From contig NZ_LT629971.1 in the NCBI RefSeq assembly GCF_900108565.1, positions 1,116,001-1,180,000 of the forward strand: a stretch of DNA of 64,000 bases. Reading direction: 5' to 3'. This document shows, piece by piece, positions 26,910 to 35,657 of this stretch (positions are counted from its first letter, which is position 1; every line of letters starts with the position of its first letter). This stretch comes from Mycolicibacterium rutilum. Its GTDB lineage: Bacteria; Actinomycetota; Actinomycetes; Mycobacteriales; Mycobacteriaceae. Made by a program: the position numbers and the translations under genes. The notes under the pieces are model-generated. The model was not told the DNA's origin and made no database searches. It was given only the letters and a program-made list of their open reading frames with translations.

Positions 26910-27904
26910 TACCCGGCGTTGCGCGCCAGCTCGACCACGTACTGGTTGACGAAGTCACCCGCGGGCGGATCACCCTTGCCGCAGGTGCCGTCGGATTCGC
27001 CGGGACGCTTGATCCACAGGTAGGCGTCGGCGTGCGGGCCCGCGGTCACCGAGGTGGGCGGGACGCCCAGCGCGCGGCCGCTCGGGTTGCACCAGTAGAG
27101 CTCACCTTCCGCGGGTCCGGCGCCGTTGCGCGACGTGTCGATCACGTAGTTCTTGCCGCCTGTCAAGCCGGAAATGGCTTCGCCGTAACCGATCTCGTCC
27201 TCGGTGGTGAAGAAGTTCGCGACGTTGAGACTGAAGCCGCGGGCGCGCTCGACGCCGGCCTGACCGAGCCGGGCCGCCATCTCCTCGGGGCTGTGCCACT
27301 TGAGGTGACCGGCGTCGACGTACACCGCGGTGGCCGGATTGCGGCTCAGCGAGTCCACGGCGTAGCGGATCAGATCGAACCGCTCTTGACGCTGATCTCC
27401 CGACAGGCAGTCCGCCATGGCGAGCGCATCGGGCTCGAGGATGACGGCGGCGGGGACCGGGCCGATATCGGCGGCGATGCCGTCGATCCACTGGCGGTAG
27501 GCCTCGCCGGATCCGTGACCGCCGGCGGCGAAGCTGCCGCAGTCGCGGTGCGGGATCCCGTAGATGGCGAAGACCGGTATCGCGCCCGCGGCCTGCGCGT
27601 CGCCGGCGTACTTGGCGACCGTCGATGCCGACGAGCCAGGGACCAGCCAGTAGGCCTGCGGTGTGTTGGCGACCGCGGTCAGTTCCGGGCTGGGCGGGTT
27701 CGCGGCCTGCGCGGCGCGCATCGCCTTCGACGCCGGGTTGACATAGAACGGCTTGCCGGCGAACGGGTTGGCCTCACTGGTCAGGCGCACGGCCGGAGCC
27801 GGCCCGGCCGGAGTCGGGTCGGCGGCCACGCCCAGCGCGGCGACGGCGGCCAGGGCGACAACGGGCGCGGTCCACCGCGCGACTGCACGTGCAGCTGAGG
27901 ACAT
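26906..27904 (-). CDS. celA1: Secreted glycoside hydrolase family 6 cellulase
   Basis: 332 aa. An N-terminal hydrophobic stretch (ARAVARWTAPVVALAAVAAL) is a signal peptide or anchor. GH6 features are the PFYVNPASKAM start, AIYGIPHRDCGS, the general-acid motif VILEPDALAMADCL, and the end block YLWIKRPGESDGTCGKG. As I recall, it is very close to M. tuberculosis CelA1 (Rv0062). It hydrolyses beta-1,4-glucan outside the cytoplasm. The ATG at 27904 (MSSAARAVARW) agrees with the CelA1 mature start. Confidence 0.93.
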   Translation of the reverse strand: MSSAARAVARWTAPVVALAAVAALGVAADPTPAGPAPAVRLTSEANPFAGKPFYVNPASKAMRAAQAANPPSPELTAVANTPQAYWLVPGSSASTVAKYAGDAQAAGAIPVFAIYGIPHRDCGSFAAGGHGSGEAYRQWIDGIAADIGPVPAAVILEPDALAMADCLSGDQRQERFDLIRYAVDSLSRNPATAVYVDAGHLKWHSPEEMAARLGQAGVERARGFSLNVANFFTTEDEIGYGEAISGLTGGKNYVIDTSRNGAGPAEGELYWCNPSGRALGVPPTSVTAGPHADAYLWIKRPGESDGTCGKGDPPAGDFVNQYVVELARNAGY

Positions 27905-27962
27905 CACTCCAGGGAAATTAATGGTTCGCTCTGGCGGGCGCCAATCCGCCCCACGGCTGGGT

Positions 27963-28907
27963 CTACTCCCCCGACGGATCTTCCTCGCCGCCGGCGTCGG
28001 TCGATTCGGTGTCGGGGGCCGAGACCTCACCGGCCGGCGCCGTGACCTCACCAGCCTCGGCGTTCTCGTCGTCGCCGCTGTCGGCCGCTGCGCCCTCGGT
28101 CTCGGCCGCCGCGGCGGGCTCGACTTTGTTGCCGTCGGTCAGATCCGTTGCGCCGTTGCCGGATACCGCACCGTCCACGGAGGCCTCCGGCTCGCCGCCA
28201 TCCGGTTGGGCCTCGATCGAATCAGCTTCGGGCGACGCCGAATTCGTGGTCAACGTGACCGTTCGGGCGGCGGGGGGCAACGACGAGGACGCCGAATCGG
28301 AGCCCGCGTTGTCGACAGCGACCGACACCCGGGCTTCGGGCTGATCGGGCGGCGCCGCGAGCGCACTGAAAGGCAGGGCGCCGCCCAAGGCACCCGCGAT
28401 CTTCTCGATCGACTCCAGCGCCGATGCGACCGCGACCGATACCGCGTCGATGACGCCGGTCAAGGCGGCCACCGGCGACAATCCGTCGTCGATGACCTGG
28501 GCGAACAGGGAAAGCACGGTGGTGCCTGCGACGAACGGTGTGTTGATGGCGAGTTTGAGGAACTCGTTGATCACGCCGCTCGTGGTGCCGAACGGCAGCG
28601 GCAACGCGTTCATCACCGCGACCGCGAACGGGGCGATGGGCGTGAGCGTTCCGGTGTAGACCGTGTTGGCCGCCAGTACCGCCAGGTGCGCGAACTTGCC
28701 GGCCGCCACCAGGGACAGCGCGGCGGCGGGTAGCTGCTCGGTGAACACCTTCACGGTCTCGGTGATCGCGGGTCCGAACGCCTTCACGAGTTCGACTGCG
28801 AGCGTTTCGAGTTCGGCGGGCAACGGCAGCGGCTGAAGGACGGTCTGCAGGACGAGGCCCGCGACTTCGGGAACCGCCGCGATCAGAATGGGCGGTCGGT
28901 GGGCCAC
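27963..28907 (-). CDS. Surface-type protein with acidic tail, probably 5'-truncated
   Basis: Up to 314 aa from a GTG at 28907. Residues ~1-190 are hydrophobic/helical and repeated in style (LVLQTVLQPLPLPAELETLA; INEFLKLAINTPFVAGTTVL), as in PE/PPE-like mycobacterial surface proteins. The last ~120 residues are a disordered acidic tail of Ala, Glu, Asp and Ser. No signal peptide is seen, and the only start candidate lies inside the divergent ltrA-like gene (starts overlap by 9 nt with no promoter between). I therefore think that the true N-terminus was lost in a deletion. Function unknown. Confidence 0.6.
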   Translation of the reverse strand: MAHRPPILIAAVPEVAGLVLQTVLQPLPLPAELETLAVELVKAFGPAITETVKVFTEQLPAAALSLVAAGKFAHLAVLAANTVYTGTLTPIAPFAVAVMNALPLPFGTTSGVINEFLKLAINTPFVAGTTVLSLFAQVIDDGLSPVAALTGVIDAVSVAVASALESIEKIAGALGGALPFSALAAPPDQPEARVSVAVDNAGSDSASSSLPPAARTVTLTTNSASPEADSIEAQPDGGEPEASVDGAVSGNGATDLTDGNKVEPAAAAETEGAAADSGDDENAEAGEVTAPAGEVSAPDTESTDAGGEEDPSGE

Positions 28908-30011
28908 CTGGAGTTGTTCTTCGACCTCGTGTTCGTGTACGCGATGTCGCAGGTCACCCACCTGATGCTCGAGGACATCTCCTGGCAGGGATTCGGGCGG
29001 GGTGTGCTGGCTCTGCTCGCCGTGTGGTGGGCGTGGGTGTGCTACGCCTGGCTGACCAACACGTTCGAAACGGCGCGGGTGATCCAGCGGACTTTGATCA
29101 TCGTCGCGATGGCGGCGATGCTCATCGCGGCGATTGCACTGCCGACCGCGTTCACCACCGGGGCCCTGGTTTTCGGGCTCGCATTGCTCGCCGTGCGCCT
29201 CATCAACGCCGGTATGTTCCTCGACTCGTCGTCGCGAGACGAGGATGGATTGGCGTCGGCGATCCGCCGACTGGCGCCGGGGCTGCTCGTCGGGCCGGCC
29301 CTGATCGTTGCCGCCGCATTTGTGGCCTCCCCCTACCGTGAGTTGCTGTGGGTCGTGGCGGCGGCGGTCGACTTCGGCAGTCCCCTGATAGCGGGAATCA
29401 GCGGACTTCGGGTCGTACCTTCGTATTTCATCGAGCGCCACGGTTTGGTCATCATCATCGCGCTGGGTGAGACGATCGTCGAGCTGGGAGCGGGGGCAAC
29501 CGAAAACCTGCGCCATCCCGGTGTCCTCGGCGCGGTGGTTCTCGGGGTGCTGATCTCGGCCACCTTGTGGTGGACCTACTTCGGCCTGACCCCCGGCGCC
29601 GAAGAACGTATGCAGCGGACATCCGGTGTCGATCGGGCGCGGTTGGCGCGCGACGCCTACAGCTACCTGCATCTGCCGCTCGTCGCGGGGATTGTCTTCT
29701 TCGCCCTCGGGGCGCGGGTTTCGGTGGAACACATCGATGAGCCGCTGGCGCCGCTGGCCGCCCTAGCCCTCACCGGTGGGGTGGCACTGTTCTACGCCGC
29801 CGAGGTGGCCTACCGATGGCGTGACCACCATCAGCTCACAGTCGATCGGCTCCTCGCCGCCGCCGCGGCGCTGCTGGTGTATCCGGTGGCGGTTTCTGTC
29901 CCCGCCGTCTTGTCGCTGACCGTTCTTACCGCGATCGGAGTCCTGCGACTCGCATGGGAACTGTGGCGGCGCCCCCAGATCGGCGCCGGCACAGCGGGAA
30001 CCGTGCAGTGA
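28899..30011 (+). CDS. Low-temperature-requirement A (LtrA) family membrane protein, N-terminus short
   Basis: 370 aa with about ten hydrophobic helices. The family start block is present (GHLELFFDLVFVYAMSQVTH), then WWAWVCYAWLTNTFETA and GLVIIIALGETIVELGAG. LtrA proteins usually have ~20 polar residues before ELFFDLVF; these are missing here, and the GTG at 28899 has no Shine-Dalgarno. The upstream DNA codes for the divergent surface-type protein. The gene may thus be a remnant, although almost all of the membrane domain is intact. Confidence 0.75.
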   Translation: MGHLELFFDLVFVYAMSQVTHLMLEDISWQGFGRGVLALLAVWWAWVCYAWLTNTFETARVIQRTLIIVAMAAMLIAAIALPTAFTTGALVFGLALLAVRLINAGMFLDSSSRDEDGLASAIRRLAPGLLVGPALIVAAAFVASPYRELLWVVAAAVDFGSPLIAGISGLRVVPSYFIERHGLVIIIALGETIVELGAGATENLRHPGVLGAVVLGVLISATLWWTYFGLTPGAEERMQRTSGVDRARLARDAYSYLHLPLVAGIVFFALGARVSVEHIDEPLAPLAALALTGGVALFYAAEVAYRWRDHHQLTVDRLLAAAAALLVYPVAVSVPAVLSLTVLTAIGVLRLAWELWRRPQIGAGTAGTVQ

Positions 30012-30039
30012 GAACGACTCCCGCCGAAGCAAGCACCGC

Positions 30040-30558
30040 CTAGCTGACAGGTCGTTCGGGGGGATCAGACACGTCCACACCTTCGCGGGGCAGGATACTG
30101 ATCATCCCATTGGGCTCCAGGTAAGTCCGCGCGACCTCCGTGGGGTCCGAAATGCCGTGCAACCGTAGCTGAGACAGCACATCGTCCTCGGTCATGAACT
30201 CGCGTCTCATCAGCCGGCGATTGAACTGCCCGTCTGAGATCAATGGTCGTGGCCGCGCCTTTATCAACCCGGCAACTCGCGGGCAGCGGTATGCCACCGC
30301 GTCGAGCACAACGCTCCAGAACACCATGGTGATCACCACGACGAGACCGTCGGCGATCGTAGTGGCGTCACCGATGAGCCCCGCACCCGCCGCCTCGGCG
30401 ACCAATACGACCACGAGAATATCGGTGAGCCCGAGGCCACCCGACTCTCGCTGACCCACGACCCGAATCAGCAGGCCCAAGGCCAGGTACATGACGCTTC
30501 CGCGGACGATCAGCCCAACCAACGCCGTGCTCGGCAGCACGACTTCGTTCCAGTCCAT
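30040..30558 (-). CDS. DUF421 (YetF-type) membrane protein
   Basis: 172 aa. Three hydrophobic helices (residues ~10-30, 43-65, 70-90) are followed by a soluble DUF421 domain with the signature RPRPLISDGQFNRRLMRREF and the block EDDVLSQLRLHGI. YetF-type proteins are widespread and linked to spore or envelope stress; function in mycobacteria is unknown. It is convergent with the ltrA-like gene. The 238 nt upstream (30559-30796) hold no gene that I can support. Confidence 0.85.
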   Translation of the reverse strand: MDWNEVVLPSTALVGLIVRGSVMYLALGLLIRVVGQRESGGLGLTDILVVVLVAEAAGAGLIGDATTIADGLVVVITMVFWSVVLDAVAYRCPRVAGLIKARPRPLISDGQFNRRLMRREFMTEDDVLSQLRLHGISDPTEVARTYLEPNGMISILPREGVDVSDPPERPVS

Positions 30559-30796
30559 AATCGCCTCGACCTTGTCGACGGGCGCACAACCGCCTATTCG
30601 GCGGGAGTATCCGCCAGGCGGGCCGGAGAAACATCAGGAGCTGGGCACATGGCCGAACGTGACTGCGACGAACGGCCGCCCCCGAAGCGCCCGCCCGCGC
30701 GACGCTCTGGGTCGACCGTTACCGCAAGGGAGTACGGGCATTCCGCGTATCCCGAATGAAAGGTTCCCCAGTTTCCATGTTCGGGGTCGTGTCTGC

Positions 30797-31900
30797 TCAC
30801 GCCGAGAGCACCGGTCGACCGAGCGTCGCCTCAGGACGCAGTTCGACGGCCAGCTCCGCGCCGAGGGCTGCCTGCGCGAGCGCTTGGCCGAGCCCGGGGG
30901 CCTGCTTGAACAGATTGTGACCGGCGATGAAGTAGATGCCGTCGGCCTCCCAGATCGCCACTCCGTCCTCACTCCAGGGCAGGTCGGTCACCCAGCAGTG
31001 GCGGTAGTCCACCGGCTCGGGATCCAGCCCCGGCAGAGCCCGGCGCACGTAGTCACCGGCCCGGTCGGCCAGCGCGGCGAGCTGGGCCGGATCGACGAAG
31101 CTGCCGTCGTCGCGCAGGCCGAGGGTCTCACTGAGTCCCACCGCGTACTGCCGGTTGCCGGGCATCGCCGCGGCGTAAATGCCGGTCTCACCGAAGTCGC
31201 CGCTGCTGTCCTGCAGGCATGCAAGTCGCTGAAACCGCTCGCGCACATCGAAGGTCACCCGTACGTGCGCAGCCGAGCGCACCGGAAGCGATATCCCCAC
31301 CCCGCGCGCGAGCCGCGCGGTGCCCTGGCCCGCGCACACCACCACCGCTGCGTGTTCGACCCGTTCGCCGCCGGTCTGGACCTCGATGGTGCCCCGCCCG
31401 GTGGGCGCTACCGATAGCACCTCGTCAGCCACCAGAGCGTCCCCGATCCAACTGACGAGCCCATCGATCGCGGCCCGCGTCCGGATGGCCCCACCCGCCT
31501 CATCGAGCATCGCCGGGCCGTCGTAGCCGGCCAACAGCGGCATCCGCTGCGCCAGTTCGTCGGGCTCGATGCGACGCGCGCGCACCCCACCGACCCGCTG
31601 CAGGATCGTCAGCCGCTGCTCAACGCTGGCACCGATCGCGACCACGCCGTCAGCCGAGATCAGCTCTCGGCCTAGCCGCTGCGCCCATTCGTCCCAGATG
31701 GCACGGCTGTCCCGGGCCAACGCCACCAGCCGCGGGTCGTCATGGGCATGGCGAAAGATTCGAGCTTCACCGCCAGACTGGGCATTGCCCGGCAACCCCC
31801 GTTCGTACACCCGGACCGACTCGCCCGCGCTCAGCAGCGCGTAGGCGGTGGACAGCCCGACGATGCCCGCGCCGATGACCCCGATATCCGCAGCGTTCAT
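30797..31900 (-). CDS. FAD-dependent oxidoreductase (sarcosine/amino-acid oxidase type)
   Basis: 367 aa DAO-fold flavoprotein. The N-terminal dinucleotide motif is IGVIGAGIVGLSTAYAL; the C-terminal FAD block is DGIYFIAGHNLFKQAPGLG. It resembles monomeric sarcosine oxidase-like enzymes that oxidise N-methyl or amino groups. There is no thiamine or cobalamin gene nearby that would define a substrate. The dps remnant lies immediately upstream in the same direction. Confidence 0.85.
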   Translation of the reverse strand: MNAADIGVIGAGIVGLSTAYALLSAGESVRVYERGLPGNAQSGGEARIFRHAHDDPRLVALARDSRAIWDEWAQRLGRELISADGVVAIGASVEQRLTILQRVGGVRARRIEPDELAQRMPLLAGYDGPAMLDEAGGAIRTRAAIDGLVSWIGDALVADEVLSVAPTGRGTIEVQTGGERVEHAAVVVCAGQGTARLARGVGISLPVRSAAHVRVTFDVRERFQRLACLQDSSGDFGETGIYAAAMPGNRQYAVGLSETLGLRDDGSFVDPAQLAALADRAGDYVRRALPGLDPEPVDYRHCWVTDLPWSEDGVAIWEADGIYFIAGHNLFKQAPGLGQALAQAALGAELAVELRPEATLGRPVLSA

Positions 31901-31906
31901 GGTGGT

Positions 31907-32284
31907 CTACACCTGCGCCCGCCACATCCAGTGCAGCTGCTCGAGGCGCGCCGTGACGGGCGATGAGCAGGTCCTGTGTGTCTTTCGTCCACCCTTCGCC
32001 GAATCCCTTTGCATTCGTATCCTGGCCACGGTGGCCGCCCGGCCATTGGGGCTCACTCCGATCGCGGTGGCACGTTCGGCGGCGTCGTCAGTGAATTCGC
32101 GTGCGGCGCTGACCAATTCGTCCAAACCCAGGTGCACCGATCGGAAGTTCGTGCCGATGACGTTCCAGTGCGCGTGTTTGGCGATGAGGGTCAGGTCGAT
32201 GAGGTCGACGAGCGTCCCTTGCAGGGCTTCTCCGGCGACCCTCTGTTGGGTGGCATCCAGTGTGCTGGTGTTCGGATTAACCGT
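31907..32284 (-). pseudogene. dps: dps-like ferritin gene, broken
   Basis: The minus strand reads a Dps-type protein: NPNTSTLDATQQRVAGEALQ, LTLIAKHAHWNVIGTNFRS (ferroxidase histidine/tryptophan region), then HLGLDELVSAAREFTDDAAE. Three defects are seen. First, the expected start 6 nt after GAGGAG is ACG (32284) instead of ATG. Second, after ATVAR about 40 central residues are missing. Third, the frame changes on either side of GFGEGWTKDTQDLLI so that the normal end RLEQLHWMW returns in the first frame. It is the last gene of a stress-type operon. Confidence 0.8.
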
Positions 32285-32317
32285 GACGCACTCCTCGTTT
32301 CCGATTCGGTTCGGACG

Positions 32318-32620
32318 CTATTTCGGGAGCTTGTGGGCGAGGACGTCGACGTTCTCGATGGCCGGCGGCTCGCTGAACAGCTCGTCGGCGCGTTGCATCA
32401 ACGCTGTGCCTACCCCGCCCGACAGGTGGGCCTGGCGGCCGTCGTCGTCGGGGAAAGCGTCGAAGATGCCGAAGCTGGACGGGCCGAACCGCACCGCAAA
32501 CCATGCCACCGTGGCCGGTTCGCCCTCCACGATCGGCAGGCCGTCCCGTAGGAACCGCTCGACCTCGTCCTCCTTGCCGGGTTTGGCTTCCACCCGGACC
32601 AGCAGCGCGACGTTGACCAT
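32318..32620 (-). CDS. Antibiotic-biosynthesis-monooxygenase (ABM) domain protein
   Basis: 100 aa, the size of a single ABM ferredoxin-like domain. Conserved features are VRVEAKPGKEDEVERFL, EPATVAWFAVRFGP and FGIFDAFPDDDGRQAHL. The ATG at 32620 has AAGGAG about 8 nt upstream. ABM proteins act as small cofactor-free oxygenases or as haem-related stress proteins. Its place between the HbpS-like gene and dps suggests a stress role. Confidence 0.88.
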   Translation of the reverse strand: MVNVALLVRVEAKPGKEDEVERFLRDGLPIVEGEPATVAWFAVRFGPSSFGIFDAFPDDDGRQAHLSGGVGTALMQRADELFSEPPAIENVDVLAHKLPK

Positions 32621-32669
32621 ATGAGTTCTCCTTGGGTGTGTGGGTTGACGCTGATCCATTCGAGGTTTC

Positions 32670-33032
32670 TCAGAACGCCGCCGCGGCGGCGCCCACTACG
32701 TCGCCGTTTTGCTGGAGCGGGATGCCTCCGGCGAAGATCATGATCCGGCCGCCATTGGAAGCATGGATCCCGAAAAACTGCTCGCCTGGCCCCGCGTCGG
32801 CGGCAAGATCCTTCGTCGCGATGTCGAGCGCCCGGCTCGTAAATGTCTTGTTGATCGAGATGTCGATGCTGCCGATCCACGCGCCGTCCATTCGGACGTG
32901 AGCCACCAGGTTGCCGCCGACGTCGACGACCGCGATGTTGGAGGGTTGCCCGTTCTCCTCCGCCTGGGCTTGCCCGGCGGCGATCACACGTTGGGCATCG
33001 TCGAGGGAAACAGACTGAAGCTGCGTGGTCAT
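32670..33032 (-). CDS. GlcG/HbpS-type haem-binding protein, shortened C-terminus
   Basis: 120 aa; the family is usually about 135-150. Features: SLDDAQRVIAAGQAQAEENG, VVDVGGNLVAHVRMDGAWIG, SRALDIATKDLA and GIHASNGGRIMIFAGGIPLQ. The chain ends in VVGAAAAAF, while relatives continue after VGA with a GVSGG loop and about 20 residues before an Ala-rich end. An in-frame deletion between GCC/GCG repeats would explain this. The ATG at 33032 overlaps the PfpI stop (ATGA). Confidence 0.8.
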   Translation of the reverse strand: MTTQLQSVSLDDAQRVIAAGQAQAEENGQPSNIAVVDVGGNLVAHVRMDGAWIGSIDISINKTFTSRALDIATKDLAADAGPGEQFFGIHASNGGRIMIFAGGIPLQQNGDVVGAAAAAF

Positions 33033-33589
33033 GATGCACCGGCCGGTGTCTTGGCGAACTGCTCGACGATCGTCGCGCAAAACGCGGGCAGGTCGTCGGG
33101 TGAGCGGCTCGAAATCAGATTCCCGTCGATGACGACCTCCTCGTCAACGACGTCGGCTCCGGCGTTACGCAGGTCGGTTCGCACACTCGGATACGACGTG
33201 AGCGTGCGACCCCGGGCGACGCCGGCCTCGATCAGCGTCCACGGGCCGTGGCAGATCACCGCGACCGGCTTGCCGGACTGAACAAAATCACGGACGAACG
33301 CGACCGCCTGCTCATCTATCCGCAGCTTGTCGGGGTTGACGGTCCCGCCGGGCAGCAGCAGCGCGTCGAACTCGTCGACCGATGCGTCTCCCACCGCCTT
33401 GTCGACGCTGAACGTGCCGGCCGGATCGAGGTCATGGTCCCGAGCTTGGATCTCGCCGGTCTGCACAGACAGCACTTCGGTTTGGCCGCCGGCCTGCTGC
33501 ACCGCCTCACGGGGTTCCTCGAGCTCGACTCGCTCCACGCCGTCGGCGGCGAGGATCGCAATCCTTTTGTTCTGCAATGTGTTTGCCAT
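33029..33589 (-). CDS. DJ-1/PfpI-family protein
   Basis: 186 aa. The type-1 glutamine-amidotransferase-like fold shows IAILAADGVERVEL, FDALLLPGGTVNPD and the nucleophile elbow VAVICHGPWTLIEAG with the catalytic cysteine. PfpI proteins act as proteases, deglycases or chaperones in stress. It lies between the formaldehyde dehydrogenase and HbpS-like genes in one operon. Confidence 0.92.
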   Translation of the reverse strand: MANTLQNKRIAILAADGVERVELEEPREAVQQAGGQTEVLSVQTGEIQARDHDLDPAGTFSVDKAVGDASVDEFDALLLPGGTVNPDKLRIDEQAVAFVRDFVQSGKPVAVICHGPWTLIEAGVARGRTLTSYPSVRTDLRNAGADVVDEEVVIDGNLISSRSPDDLPAFCATIVEQFAKTPAGAS

Positions 33590-33624
33590 GGCAGATCCTT
33601 TCGTCGTTTGCAGCGACGTCGCTG

Positions 33625-34779
33625 TCAGGATGCGGCCAGCTGCGGTTTCAGGACGACCTTGGTCCAGCCGTCTTCGCGCGCGTCGAAGTGCCGGTAGGCG
33701 TCCGGGGCCTTGTCCAGCGGCAGCTCGTGCGAGACGATCCAGGACGGCTTGGCTTTGCCAGCGTGAATGAGCGCGCGCAGTTGGCGGTTATAGCGCTTAA
33801 CAGGGGCTTGGCCGTTGCCCAGCGTCTGGCCCTTGAGCCAGTGCAGGCCATAGTCGAACGCGATCTGGCCCTGTTTGCCGAGTTCGTCAGAGCTGCCGGG
33901 ATCCTGGGGCAGGAACACACCGACCGAGCCGATACCGCCGATAAACTTCACCGACTGAACGAGGCTGTTCATGGTCAGATTGGGGTTTTCCTGCCCCTGC
34001 GGATCGTGCGCCTGATAGCCCACGCATTCGCAGCCCCGGTCGGCGCCGACGCCGTCGGTATGGTTCAGCACTTGCTCGACGGGGTCGCCCTTGGAATCGT
34101 CGATGGGAATGGCGCCGATCTCCTCGGCCAGCCGCAGACGATCGGGGTGACGATCGACGACCATGATCTTCTCCGCGCCCTTGATCGAAGCGGAAAGCGC
34201 CGCCATGAGGCCCACCGGCCCGCCGCCATAGATCACGATCGATTCACCCGGCTTCATGCCGGACATCTCGACGGCGTGCCAGCCGGTCGGGAAGATATCG
34301 GAGAGCATCGCGTAGTCGTTTTCCTTCTCGCGCGCGTCCTCAGGTAAGCGCAGGCAGTTGAAGTCGCCGTAGGGCACGTGCAGATACTCGGCCTGCCCGC
34401 CGTCGTAGGGGCCCATGGCGGCGAAACCGTAGGCCGCGCCGGCCATGCCCTCATTGGGCTGCATGGTGATGCAGTAGTTGGTAAAGGTGGTCTCGCAGTT
34501 CCGACAATGACCGCAGCCGATGTTGAACGGCAAAGCGACCATGTCGCCGACCTTGATCTTGTCGACGCCGTTGCCGATCTCGACTACCTCGCCCAGATTT
34601 TCGTGGCCGAAGATCCGGCCCTTCTCGAAGTCGGTGCGGCCTTCGTACATGTGCAGGTCGGAGCCACAGATGTTGGTGGTTGTCATCTTGACGATGAGGT
34701 CGGTTGGCCGCTTGATCTCCGGATCGGGCACGTTGTCGACGCTGACGTCGCGTGGCCCGTTGTAGACGACTGCTTTCAT
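33625..34779 (-). CDS. Zinc-dependent glutathione-independent formaldehyde dehydrogenase-like protein
   Basis: 384 aa medium-chain dehydrogenase. Catalytic zinc: CGSDLHMYEGRT and GHENLGEV; structural zinc: CGHCRNCETTFTNYC. The extra insert and the block GCECVGYQAHDPQGQENPNL are typical of glutathione-independent formaldehyde dehydrogenases. AAGGA lies 7 nt before the ATG. It leads an operon with pfpI, an HbpS-like gene, ABM and dps; a sigma-F-like promoter is proposed upstream (34827-34851). Confidence 0.9.
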   Translation of the reverse strand: MKAVVYNGPRDVSVDNVPDPEIKRPTDLIVKMTTTNICGSDLHMYEGRTDFEKGRIFGHENLGEVVEIGNGVDKIKVGDMVALPFNIGCGHCRNCETTFTNYCITMQPNEGMAGAAYGFAAMGPYDGGQAEYLHVPYGDFNCLRLPEDAREKENDYAMLSDIFPTGWHAVEMSGMKPGESIVIYGGGPVGLMAALSASIKGAEKIMVVDRHPDRLRLAEEIGAIPIDDSKGDPVEQVLNHTDGVGADRGCECVGYQAHDPQGQENPNLTMNSLVQSVKFIGGIGSVGVFLPQDPGSSDELGKQGQIAFDYGLHWLKGQTLGNGQAPVKRYNRQLRALIHAGKAKPSWIVSHELPLDKAPDAYRHFDAREDGWTKVVLKPQLAAS

Positions 34780-34826
34780 GGCGATCCTTAATTGGGAGTT
34801 CGGGTTCAGGTGAATATCGCGAATGG

Positions 34827-34851
34827 GTACCCACTGTGCTGACGGGTAATC
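34827..34851 (-). promoter_or_regulatory. Candidate sigma-F-type promoter of the formaldehyde dehydrogenase operon
   Basis: On the minus strand GATT-N15-GGGTAC lies about 48 nt before the ATG at 34779. Mycobacterial sigma-F promoters follow GTTT-N15-17-GGGTA, so the -10 fits well and the -35 has one change. The operon content (dps, PfpI) agrees with general stress control. A similar arrangement is seen before the catalase gene. Confidence 0.35.
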
Positions 34852-34967
34852 CCTGTGCTAATCGGAATCTGAGCGACGCATGGTCGTCCGTCGCTAGTCG
34901 AGACTCGTAGTCGGCGAGGACCGGGGTGCGCCATCACCTCTGGCGGGCGCGCTGGTGTTCGCCGGTC

Positions 34968-35657
34968 TTAGCCACATGTTCTGGGGCGGCGAGAGTTTTC
35001 AGCCTCATTCGCCTCGCCATCGTCGTTTGTCTGCGCGTTCTGCATGATCTGGGCGATGGTGTCGATGGACACCGGGGCGAGGTTCCATGCGTCGAGGCCG
35101 ACGTGGATCGACTTGCCGCGGCGTCGGATTGAATCGTGGCTGTGGCCGTGCAGCAGCCAGGCTCCCATCCCCGGTAGGCGCCATTGGTCGAATCTGCTGT
35201 CGGTTTCGACGTATGGACCGAGTGCGGCAGTGCGGTAGGGGAAGTGTGAAAGCAGCAGCGTCTGGCCGGCCAGCTTGCGCCGCGCGGACTGCTGCACGGA
35301 AGCGAACACCTCCAAGTATGTCGACAGCATCTTGTGGGTGTCGATGTGCATGGGATGAACGCTGTCGTGGTTACCAGCGATCAGATGCTTCACCCCGGGT
35401 CGTTCCGACAGCCACTCCAGTGCGCGCCGCTGCCCCCCGCGACCACCGGCCGAGATGTCGCCGAGCACCCACACGGTGTCCCCGGCGCTCACGTCGTTGT
35501 CCCACCGCCTGGCGAGTTCCGCGTCATGATCGTCCGAGTCGTCGAAGCCCCGCAGCCCCGCGATCAAGCGGTGCCCAATATGCAAGTCCGATGTGTACCA
35601 AACCTGCGCGCGGCGAGGCTGCCGCGTCAGGTTGGCTCCATCGAGCTGGCCGGTCAT
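34968..35657 (-). CDS. Metallophosphoesterase
   Basis: 229 aa calcineurin-like phosphoesterase. Metal motifs in order: YTSDLHIGH, WVLGDIS, AGNHDSVHP, LLSHFPY and LHGHSHDS. The ATG at 35657 (MTGQLDGANL) is used; an upstream ATG at 35702 is possible. Base composition is somewhat lower in GC than the core genes around, and it stands next to the transposition genes in the same direction, so it may be cargo of the element; this is not proven. Confidence 0.85.
   Translation of the reverse strand: MTGQLDGANLTRQPRRAQVWYTSDLHIGHRLIAGLRGFDDSDDHDAELARRWDNDVSAGDTVWVLGDISAGGRGGQRRALEWLSERPGVKHLIAGNHDSVHPMHIDTHKMLSTYLEVFASVQQSARRKLAGQTLLLSHFPYRTAALGPYVETDSRFDQWRLPGMGAWLLHGHSHDSIRRRGKSIHVGLDAWNLAPVSIDTIAQIMQNAQTNDDGEANEAENSRRPRTCG

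Noticed and set aside
27963..29732. 589-aa minus-strand protein
   Set aside because: The region beyond 28907 is antisense to the LtrA membrane domain and has no protein sense.
34833..34860. Repeated CTGTGCT before the formaldehyde dehydrogenase as the left transposon end
   Set aside because: It has no similarity in inverse orientation to the repeats at 40461-40528.
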